A stretch of DNA of 61,403 nt from Pseudoramibacter porci (GTDB lineage Bacteria > Bacillota > Clostridia > Eubacteriales > Eubacteriaceae): contig NZ_VUMO01000012.1 in assembly GCF_009696145.1 (NCBI RefSeq), positions 1-61,403 on the forward strand, read 5' to 3'. Shown here in pieces: positions 33,487-40,499 of the stretch. The notes beneath the pieces were generated by a model that was not told the DNA's origin, searched no databases, and saw only the letters and a program-made list of their open reading frames with translations. The translations under genes were made by a program, and so were the position numbers. Every line of letters starts with the position of its first letter. The stretch's first letter is position 1.

Positions 33487-33564
33487 AATAGCCTCCTCTA
33501 TAAGCTTTCTTATCATTTTATTGCTTCGCACTGTTTCACACACACCAGCAGTGCTTACGATTTC

Positions 33565-33570
33565 ATTATA
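33565..33570 (-). promoter_or_regulatory. Candidate -10 element of the glycyl-radical operon
   Basis: A perfect TATAAT on the minus strand lies about 80 bases before the dehydratase ATG. The matching -35 is poor, which suggests an activator. No GCGTTT direct repeat like that before pduA is found here. Confidence 0.4.
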
Positions 33571-33661
33571 AGGCAAGTTCAGCGGCACCTAATAATACAG
33601 AACAAACCAAAAAAATGTAATTTTAAATTCACATCCCCTTCGTCATTGCCGCGCAGCGGGC

Positions 33662-33696
33662 ACAAAAAAACGCCCAAATCCGAAGATTTGAGCGTT
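33662..33696 (-). terminator. glmS terminator
   Basis: AACGCCCAAATC at 33669-33680 pairs with GATTTGAGCGTT at 33685-33696 with one mismatch, followed on the minus strand by seven T. Confidence 0.8.
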
Positions 33697-33713
33697 AATG
33701 ATCTGATATTTTT

Positions 33714-35543
33714 TTATTCGACGGTTACTGATTTGGCTAAGTTGCGCGGCTGGTCCGGGTCGAGGCCCTTGCCGACCGAAGTGTAATAGCCGATCAGCTG
33801 GCAGATCACCGCGGTTTCAAACACCGTTAAATCGTCCGGCACGTCGGGAATTGACAGATGGACGTTGCAGATTGTCGGGTCGTCGATGGCCTTGTCCTTT
33901 GAAATTAAAATGACAAAGGCGTTTCGCGCCTTCACTTCCCGAATATTGGAGATCATCTTTTCGTAGACTTTCTGCTGATTGGCGATAGCGATTACCGGCA
34001 CGCCTTCTTCTATCAACGAAATGGTACCGTGTTTGAGTTCGCCGGCCGCGTAGGCTTCCGCGTGAATGTAGGAGATTTCTTTAAGCTTCAAAGCCCCTTC
34101 CATCGCGACCCGGTAATCCAAGCCCCGGCCGATATAGAACGCGTCCTGGGCATTGACCATCCGGCTGGTCAATTCTTTGACCCGCTTTTCATATTGAAGC
34201 ACTTCTTCCATGTGCGCCGGCACCGTCTTGAGAGCCTGCACCTTTTCTTTCGCTTCCGCTTCAGACAAACGGCCGTTCATGAGGCCGAGCTTAAAGCCGA
34301 GCAGGTACATCATCGCGACCTGAACCGTGTAGGCTTTTGTCGAAGCGACTGCAATTTCCGGACCGGCGTGGGTGTAGACGACGTAATGGCTTTCTCTGGC
34401 AATAGACGATTCTTTGACGTTGACGATCGACAGCGTCCGGTCAGTGTATTGTTTTGCCAGCTTCAGCGCTTCAAAGGTGTCAATGGTTTCGCCGGACTGG
34501 GAGACGACGATGACGAGCGACTTTTCGTCGATCACTGGCTGAGAATAGCGGAATTCCGACGCAATCGAAACCGTCACCGGCATTTTTAGACGATTCTGGA
34601 TGAATTCCGCGCCGACCATACCGGCGTACATCGCCGTGCCGCAGGCGATGATCGTAACATTTTCTGCCCCGTCAAAAAGGGTATCGGGGATCTGGTCGCC
34701 TGAAAAATCAGGCAGATCGTCCTGAATTCTCGGCGTAATGGTCCGGGTAATCGCAGCCGGCTGTTCGTGGATTTCTTTGATCATAAAGTGCGGATAGCCA
34801 TCCTTTTCCGCCGCAGTCAAATCCCAGTCGACGGTCATCATCTTCGGCGCGATTTCCTTGCCGTCTTTCAGATCTTCAAGGGCAATGCCTTCCGGCGACA
34901 GCGACACGATGGTGTATTCCGGCACGACAAAATAACGATTGGTGTGTTCAATGAACGCCGTAACATCAGATGCAATAAACGCACCGATTTCCGGATCGTA
35001 AGCCGCGACCATCGGGCTGACGTTGCGCACCGCGTAAATTTCGCCCGGATGATCTTCGAATAAAATGCCAAAGGCGAAAGAGCCTTTAATTTCAGCGACG
35101 GCCTTGCGGATGGCTGTCTTTGGATCGTGCGTTTCGCTGTAGAAATGATTTAACAGAGCAGCGCCGACTTCCGTATCCGTTTCGGACTGGAGTTCGTCAC
35201 CCAAATCAAATTTACGGGTGATTTCGGCGTAATTTTCAATGATGCCGTTGTGGATCAGCGCGACCTGGCCGACCCGATGCGGATGAGCGTTGGCCGTCGA
35301 GACGCCGCCGTGGGTGGCCCAGCGTGTATGGCCGATGCCGCAGGTCGACGGGTTCACTTTATCGCAGACCGCACGCAGATCTTTAACCTTGCCTGCCGTC
35401 TTTCGAAGTGAAATATGCGGTTGATTTTCTCTGAAATAGGCGATACCCGCGCTGTCATACCCGCGGTATTCCAGGCGTGAAAGACCGTTGATCAAGACGT
35501 CCTGAACCTCTAATTTTCCAGTATAACCAATAATGCCACACAT
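33714..35543 (-). CDS. glmS: Glucosamine-6-phosphate synthase
   Basis: 609 residues, normal length. The N-terminal glutaminase domain starts MCGIIGYTGK with catalytic Cys2 and has GIGHTRWATHG. Two SIS sugar-isomerase domains follow (IACGTAMYAGMVGAEFI, VIVVSQSGETIDT). It ends LAKSVTVE. It makes glucosamine-6-phosphate from fructose-6-phosphate and glutamine for the wall. I see no glmS ribozyme in the short leader. It is a single gene between the comG operon and the diol locus. Confidence 0.95.
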   Translation of the reverse strand: MCGIIGYTGKLEVQDVLINGLSRLEYRGYDSAGIAYFRENQPHISLRKTAGKVKDLRAVCDKVNPSTCGIGHTRWATHGGVSTANAHPHRVGQVALIHNGIIENYAEITRKFDLGDELQSETDTEVGAALLNHFYSETHDPKTAIRKAVAEIKGSFAFGILFEDHPGEIYAVRNVSPMVAAYDPEIGAFIASDVTAFIEHTNRYFVVPEYTIVSLSPEGIALEDLKDGKEIAPKMMTVDWDLTAAEKDGYPHFMIKEIHEQPAAITRTITPRIQDDLPDFSGDQIPDTLFDGAENVTIIACGTAMYAGMVGAEFIQNRLKMPVTVSIASEFRYSQPVIDEKSLVIVVSQSGETIDTFEALKLAKQYTDRTLSIVNVKESSIARESHYVVYTHAGPEIAVASTKAYTVQVAMMYLLGFKLGLMNGRLSEAEAKEKVQALKTVPAHMEEVLQYEKRVKELTSRMVNAQDAFYIGRGLDYRVAMEGALKLKEISYIHAEAYAAGELKHGTISLIEEGVPVIAIANQQKVYEKMISNIREVKARNAFVILISKDKAIDDPTICNVHLSIPDVPDDLTVFETAVICQLIGYYTSVGKGLDPDQPRNLAKSVTVE

Positions 35544-35671
35544 GATAGTTTCCTTTCCTGTCGCAATGCGCGAAATCTAAAAATGATATTTGTATCTGAT
35601 TCGTTGATTATTGCTGTAATTTATTCGGATAGTTTATCACAAAAGAAGAAAAAGAAAAAGAACTATCTAGG

Positions 35672-36112
35672 TCATTTGCTGGTCATTTCTGCTCGGCCGT
35701 TTTGAAGGGTCACCGTCCCGCTTTGCGTGGCTTGCGCTTTGCCGGAGCGCGCTTTGCAGGTGAAAAACCAGCTGGTAGCGTTGAGGCGGCTGACGGCGAT
35801 CGTCACCCTGCCCCGCTTCTGCGACAGGGTTTCGCCCGTATACTCACCGTCTAGCTCAATCTGGCTCCTGCACCGCGCAGCGCCGGAGTCCAGCAGGACG
35901 AGACACGCCTCGTGATCCCGGTAACGCGCCGCCGTCTGAACCTCCTGTCCGTGAAAGGTGTAAAGCGATAAGACCGGCACAACCGCGAGCATCATCACGA
36001 CAAGAACCAGCGGCAGGACACTCCCCCGCTGGTTGTTCAGATGCCGGTTGAATCTACGGCGTTCTAAGCGTAATGCTCTGTGCGTGCTTGGGCGCGTAAA
36101 TTTCTGTTTCAT
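35672..36112 (-). CDS. ComGG-position pseudopilin-like protein
   Basis: 146 residues from the ATG at 36112, inside the end of the previous gene (59-base overlap); a longer in-frame ORF upstream is only a shadow. It has a basic leader ending NNQRG and then SVLPLVLVVMMLAVVPVLSL, a prepilin-like membrane helix without the usual Glu5. The rest is a small domain with two Cys. It is the seventh gene of a comG-type operon; divergent ComGG proteins are common. Function: part of the DNA-uptake pseudopilus, by position. Confidence 0.65.
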   Translation of the reverse strand: MKQKFTRPSTHRALRLERRRFNRHLNNQRGSVLPLVLVVMMLAVVPVLSLYTFHGQEVQTAARYRDHEACLVLLDSGAARCRSQIELDGEYTGETLSQKRGRVTIAVSRLNATSWFFTCKARSGKAQATQSGTVTLQNGRAEMTSK

Positions 36113-36596
36113 AGATTTCCGGATCTCCCGTATATTGCATTTTGAGCCGGAAGCGGCCGTTCGGCGCATCGTCCTGCCATTCCGGTGCCAATTCAAAAGC
36201 AGCGACTTCCGCGTCGAGCTGACTGCGGAAGCCATTGCTGAGGGGGACAAAGGTGTCATAATATTTGTCTCGGTACAACATGTGCGTGCTCGGCGACAGC
36301 GTGTACAAATCGTAATACTTCGGCGTCTCCATATCCTGCACGTAGACGTTTTCGCCGTCAATGACGATGGTATCCGCTGTGCGGATGGTCTTCTCGATGA
36401 ACAAATGCACATGTCGGAATTCCTGAACGTGGGTGCGCGCTGAACTGGCCTTGGGTATTTTTGTAAAGACGGCGATAAAGTTTGGCAAGATGCTCAGCAT
36501 CAAACCCATTACAGCCAGGGTGATCAAGAGCTCAATCAGGGTCATGCCCCGCTGGCTCTGTCGTTTCGTCTGTTTCGGTTGACGTCGGTGCTGCAT
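36054..36596 (-). CDS. ComGF-position minor pseudopilin
   Basis: 180 residues. A short basic leader ends in QSQRG, and the processed protein would begin MTLIELLITLAVMGLMLS, a class III prepilin site with Glu5. Both gene ends overlap the neighbours (65 bases with the gene before, 59 with the one after), typical of comG operons. The rest is a beta-rich domain. Confidence 0.75.
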   Translation of the reverse strand: MQHRRQPKQTKRQSQRGMTLIELLITLAVMGLMLSILPNFIAVFTKIPKASSARTHVQEFRHVHLFIEKTIRTADTIVIDGENVYVQDMETPKYYDLYTLSPSTHMLYRDKYYDTFVPLSNGFRSQLDAEVAAFELAPEWQDDAPNGRFRLKMQYTGDPEIYETEIYAPKHAQSITLRTP

Positions 36597-36990
36597 AAAT
36601 CACTTCCTGATACGTTTCTGCGCGCAACCCCCTTGGCGCAATCGTGATGTCCAGATTGTACCCATTGCCCGATATGCCGGTGACTTTGAACCGATAGGCG
36701 GTCTGGTCGTCTGACATATCCTCGCCAAGGGTCTGCAGCCGAGCATTGGCCGCTTGACGGTCCGGGTGATCCATCGCCGCGATGGCCGATGCCGCCCGGT
36801 GGTACGCTTTGGGCAGCCCCCGCCCTTGAAGATTGAGGCCCGCCGACGCGTTTTTTAAAATGGCCAGGTTGCTGAGCAGCGAGACCATCAAAACCGATAA
36901 CAGCGCCACAATCACCAGCGCGACCAAGGTGTCGGCCAGCGTGACCCCCCGCTGATCTGTCGTCTTTCTCATCATCCGCCCTCTCCTCAA
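36532..36990 (-). CDS. ComGE-position minor pseudopilin
   Basis: 152 residues. The prepilin cleavage site is TTDQRG before VTLADTLVALVIVALL; Glu5 is replaced by Asp. It starts four bases inside the end of the previous gene. It belongs to the comG-like operon and should be a minor pilus subunit needing a prepilin peptidase coded elsewhere. Confidence 0.72.
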   Translation of the reverse strand: MRRGRMMRKTTDQRGVTLADTLVALVIVALLSVLMVSLLSNLAILKNASAGLNLQGRGLPKAYHRAASAIAAMDHPDRQAANARLQTLGEDMSDDQTAYRFKVTGISGNGYNLDITIAPRGLRAETYQEVIYAAPTSTETDETTEPAGHDPD

Positions 36991-37526
36991 TTAGACAGCC
37001 GAATGCGGCCCGTGACCGGCTGAAGGATCAGACTGCGCTTCAGCTGTCCCGGCCCATTCAGGCGAATCGTCTGCCCCTTGTTGATAGTTCCCGATGGTAA
37101 AAAGCGAACACGATAATGATATTTTGGATCGACAGGTCCCTTTGCGGAAGAGGCCTGAATGTGCTCAAAGGCCACACTGTCAGTGCAAAACTTTCCCGCC
37201 TGATCGTCCCAGGTATTAATACTATAACCATCATTACGAATGTCCACATCAACTTCCCGATTAGCATCCTGCATCATCGCCCGGTCTCTGGCGTCGTTGA
37301 GGGCATCCTTCAGCGCCTCGCACTCTGCGTCGAAGGAAGCCCGGCTGGCCATGCGCGCGCCCGATGCGCCTAGCATCACCGTGCCGCTGCTCAACAAGCC
37401 GACCAAAAGCAGCGTGACGAGCATCTCCGCCAAGGTCATGCCGCGATTATTTGTCAGCGATCGAAACCAGCCCTTCTGCCGAATCGTAGACGAAAACTTT
37501 CCCTTTCGATTTGGCTGTGTAATCAT
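36987..37526 (-). CDS. ComGD-position pseudopilin
   Basis: 179 residues. A long leader of 29 residues ends NNRG, then MTLAEMLVTLLLVGLLSSGT, a standard prepilin helix with Glu5. The start must lie inside the end of comGC (80-base overlap), because the cleavage site sits near that junction. It resembles GspH/ComGD pilins. Confidence 0.75.
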   Translation of the reverse strand: MITQPNRKGKFSSTIRQKGWFRSLTNNRGMTLAEMLVTLLLVGLLSSGTVMLGASGARMASRASFDAECEALKDALNDARDRAMMQDANREVDVDIRNDGYSINTWDDQAGKFCTDSVAFEHIQASSAKGPVDPKYHYRVRFLPSGTINKGQTIRLNGPGQLKRSLILQPVTGRIRLSN

Positions 37527-37839
37527 CGTCTGCTTCTTTCTTGAGGTACTTGTTGTTCACCAACGTCTGAACCACTTCGTTGTAAGCCGCATTGCTGCCC
37601 GACTGCGCCGCGACCGTCGGCAGCGCGCCCTGGTCCGCTTCGTAAAGGGTGACAGCCGAGGTGACTTGTTTGGCGTTGGCCTTGTCAACCTGCAGGCGGG
37701 AGCGTTCCATAATCTGCGGCACCGCCACGATCATGATGCCCGCCAGAATCCCGATGATCACCAGTACCACGAGCATTTCCGCGAGGGTAAATCCCTTTTG
37801 ATTCCGATGCGTTCTTTTCATTTTTTTAGGCCTAAGCAT
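37447..37839 (-). CDS. comGC: ComGC-like major pseudopilin
   Basis: 130 residues. Leader RTHRNQKG, then FTLAEMLVVLVIIGILAGIM, an ideal type IV prepilin N-terminus. The head domain is short (ANAKQVTSAVTLYEADQG), as in ComGC, the main subunit of the DNA-uptake pilus. It is the third gene, after the ATPase and platform genes, which matches the Bacillus comGA-GB-GC order. Confidence 0.85.
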   Translation of the reverse strand: MLRPKKMKRTHRNQKGFTLAEMLVVLVIIGILAGIMIVAVPQIMERSRLQVDKANAKQVTSAVTLYEADQGALPTVAAQSGSNAAYNEVVQTLVNNKYLKKEADDDYTAKSKGKVFVYDSAEGLVSIADK

Positions 37840-37876
37840 GTTTTCGCCTCCTTTATGCGCCTTTATATAAGTTTTG

Positions 37877-38974
37877 CTACATCATCGCTGCGTAACCACC
37901 GTAAATGGTGTAGAGCAGACTGATAAACGAAACGACCACGCATCCCACCAGCACGCCGACGATGACAATCAGCGCGGGCTCCATCACGGACGACATCCGC
38001 GCGAACCGCCTGTCGTACTGTTTGCGGTAACGCGTGCCTGCTTTCTTCAGCATGGGCAGCAGCGCCCCTGATTTTTCTCCAACCTTAATCAGCCGCTCAC
38101 CTCCTTCATCGAGCAAACCGGTTTGTGCAAATCCTTCCGCAAGTCCGACACCTCGGCCTGCCATCTCCGACAGGCGGCTGAGCTGTACCTTGAAATAGGC
38201 GTTGGCCACGGGTCTGGCCGACACGGTCAGGGCTGTGATCAAATCGACGCCGCTGTTCAAAGCCAGCACCAGCATATCCAAATATGCCGCCCAATTTTCC
38301 AGACGGCGCATTTGGCCGAAAACAGGGGTTTCCAAAAGTAGATGATCCAGACGCACCCGAAGGCCCCATCCTTCGGGCAGCACTTTGTGCAAAATGCCGA
38401 TGACCGCAAACACCACGGCCGCCGCCAGCAAAACGTTGGCCATCGCGCCGTTTAAGCTGATTAACATCCGCGTGCCGGCGGTCATCGACAGATTAAGCTC
38501 GGAAAGGGTGTTGATCAAGCTGGGCAGCACGCGATTCACCAGGTAGCGCGTCACCGCCAGGGTCATCACCAGTACAATGGCGGGATATATCATGATCTGA
38601 ATCAATTTATTTTTCTGACAGCTCCGCCTGTCGTAATGCGCTTCCAGCTGTTCCAAAATCGGGACGAGCTGGCCGGAGGTTTCGCCGACACGCAGGGTTT
38701 CAATGACGAGCTCCGGCAGCCCGATGGCGGAATCACCCATCGCCGCACTCAAAGGCGCGCCCCGTTCGACCGCATAAATGATCGCTGACACCCCGGTTTG
38801 AAAAACGCGGCGGGTTTTCCCGCCGGTAAAAGTCTTTAACGATTCGATCAGATCGAGGCCGGAGCTCATAAGCACAGCCAGCTCACCGCAAAACGCCGCC
38901 AGTTCTTCGTCGTTCAGCGTGCGGTGCCGCCCCTTGCTGCTGCGTCGCTCAGAGGTAAAGACTGACGTCTTCAT
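37877..38974 (-). CDS. comGB: ComGB/PilC-type inner-membrane platform protein
   Basis: 365 residues from the ATG at 38974 (GGGAG eight bases upstream); a GTG three codons earlier is less likely. GspF domain repeats: FCGELAVLMSSGLDLIESLK near the N-terminus and YLDMLVLALNSGVDLITALT in the second half. There are three predicted membrane helices. It anchors the pilus motor. Its start lies inside the end of the ATPase gene. Confidence 0.88.
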   Translation of the reverse strand: MKTSVFTSERRSSKGRHRTLNDEELAAFCGELAVLMSSGLDLIESLKTFTGGKTRRVFQTGVSAIIYAVERGAPLSAAMGDSAIGLPELVIETLRVGETSGQLVPILEQLEAHYDRRSCQKNKLIQIMIYPAIVLVMTLAVTRYLVNRVLPSLINTLSELNLSMTAGTRMLISLNGAMANVLLAAAVVFAVIGILHKVLPEGWGLRVRLDHLLLETPVFGQMRRLENWAAYLDMLVLALNSGVDLITALTVSARPVANAYFKVQLSRLSEMAGRGVGLAEGFAQTGLLDEGGERLIKVGEKSGALLPMLKKAGTRYRKQYDRRFARMSSVMEPALIVIVGVLVGCVVVSFISLLYTIYGGYAAMM

Positions 38975-40106
38975 AAGCCACACTCCCGTCCTTTAAATGC
39001 GCCACTGCACTGCTGCGAAAAGGCCGCCCGTCGGATAGATCGCTATCCGTGCGCGGATCGACCAGGTCAAACAAACCGATGCGCCCGAACTTGCCCGTCT
39101 GCCGGCAGGCCGGGCAGCCTCTGCCGACACGCAGCTTCCCTGGCTGCTTGAGATTCAAGCGTTTGGCCTGCACCGCGCTCATCGCGACGGTTGCGCCGCA
39201 TTTCGGGCAAATCCTCGGGACGAGCCGCTGCGCCATCATGCCAATCAGCTGATCGTCCGCCATATAAGCGGGAACGCCGAAATCTAAAAGCCGTTCTCTG
39301 CAGCCCCAGGCGCTTCTTGCGTGGATCGTCGCAAAGCACAAATGGCCCGTTGCCGCAGCGCGGATGGCCGCGTGCGCCGAACGGATGTCCCGAATCTCGC
39401 CAAGGATGATGACGTCCGGATCCTGCCTGAGTACGGCGCGGACGCCCTTTTCAAAATCCATATCCCGAACGCTGGACAACGATACCTGGGTCACCCCGGG
39501 AATCAAAATTTCCGCCGGCTCCTCTAAACTCACGAGATGCACCCCTTCCCGGTTCAGACGGTTCGCAATCGAAAACAGCGTCGTCGTTTTGCCTGAGCCC
39601 GTCGGCCCGCTGATCAATATCAGCCCTTCCCGCCGGTTGACCATCACCGTCAGTTTCCTGATGTCCGCCGCTGTCAGTCCCAGCCGGGATAAATCCTGAA
39701 TGTAATACCGGCTGTCGAGAATGCGGATCACCATGTGCTCCCCGTGCACCGTCGGCAGCACCGAGACCCGCATCGGAATCTCGTGAAACACAAAGGCGCC
39801 GTCCTGCACCGAGCGTTTGTCGCTGATATCCATCTGTGCCAGAATTTTAATTCGCGAAATCATGCTAGTGTAGTCTTCTGACGACAAAGAAGTGTAGAAA
39901 AAGAGCGCACCATCAATCCGAAAACGTACGCGAAAAGTGTCTGACCCGAACGGTTCGATGTGGATATCCGAAGCCCTTTTATCCACCGCCGCGGTCAATA
40001 ATTCCTCTGTTAATAAGACAATCCGATCGCCGTGTTTTTGATTTGTGGTGCGCGCTTTGGTCGCACGATTTGTATCAGAAGAGCGCTTACTTTTTAAGAA
40101 ACTCAT
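38949..40106 (-). CDS. comGA: ComGA/PilB-type pilus assembly ATPase
   Basis: 385 residues. Walker A ISGPTGSGKTTTLFS, Walker B region PDVIILGEIRDIRSA, and His box GHLCFATIHARSAWG. Near the end it has a zinc-finger-like set of four Cys (CPKCGA and GCPACRQTG). It is short, as ComGA is, lacking the long N-domain of PilB. It powers pseudopilus assembly for DNA uptake and is the first gene of the operon. Confidence 0.9.
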   Translation of the reverse strand: MSFLKSKRSSDTNRATKARTTNQKHGDRIVLLTEELLTAAVDKRASDIHIEPFGSDTFRVRFRIDGALFFYTSLSSEDYTSMISRIKILAQMDISDKRSVQDGAFVFHEIPMRVSVLPTVHGEHMVIRILDSRYYIQDLSRLGLTAADIRKLTVMVNRREGLILISGPTGSGKTTTLFSIANRLNREGVHLVSLEEPAEILIPGVTQVSLSSVRDMDFEKGVRAVLRQDPDVIILGEIRDIRSAHAAIRAAATGHLCFATIHARSAWGCRERLLDFGVPAYMADDQLIGMMAQRLVPRICPKCGATVAMSAVQAKRLNLKQPGKLRVGRGCPACRQTGKFGRIGLFDLVDPRTDSDLSDGRPFRSSAVAHLKDGSVAYEDVSLYL

Positions 40107-40140
40107 TTTAAGCTGCTCTCTTTGATTTAAAATTTTTCAG

Positions 40141-40169
40141 AGTATATCACGTTATATTCATTTTTGCAA
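40141..40169 (-). promoter_or_regulatory. Promoter of the comG operon
   Basis: Minus strand: -35 TTGCAA (40169-40164), a 17-base spacer and -10 TATACT (40146-40141), about 35 bases before the comGA ATG. It faces away from the cas promoter in the same gap. The gap between the two (40170-40419) is AT-rich and shows no other feature I can support. Confidence 0.6.
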
Positions 40170-40419
40170 TCGTTTTTAATAAGTTCTTTAAATGACTATG
40201 AAATTGTATGTATTTATGAATGAAATGCAAAAATAATAATGAGAATTGTTTGAAATTAAGCACCTGGCTTTCTAAATTTTAGATATCGTATTTCTGAAAT
40301 CAAATGACGATTTGCAGTCCTATTTTAATAAAAGAAAATCGCGCATTTGATTGCAAAATAAATTTTTCCTTCGGTCTCCTGAGCCGCAAGCTTTCCCGTG
40401 CGTCTATCCCCCCGCACGC

Positions 40420-40448
40420 TTGAAATGAACCGCATCCCGTGATAAAAT
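40420..40448 (+). promoter_or_regulatory. Promoter of the cas operon
   Basis: -35 TTGAAA at 40420-40425, a 17-base spacer and -10 TAAAAT at 40443-40448. It would start transcription near 40455, 45 bases before the cas3 ATG. Confidence 0.6.
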
Positions 40449-40499
40449 GAAACCGTTATATATCGTTTATACCTCATTTTATTGTGGAGATTATTCAGC

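Noticed and set aside
35544-35671. glmS ribozyme or GlcN6P riboswitch before glmS
   Set aside because: The leader is only about 125 bases, AT-rich, and shows none of the conserved ribozyme core.
36113-36412. N-terminal 100 residues of the ORF ending at 35672
   Set aside because: They are the out-of-frame shadow of the preceding pilin gene; the prepilin-like protein starts at 36112.
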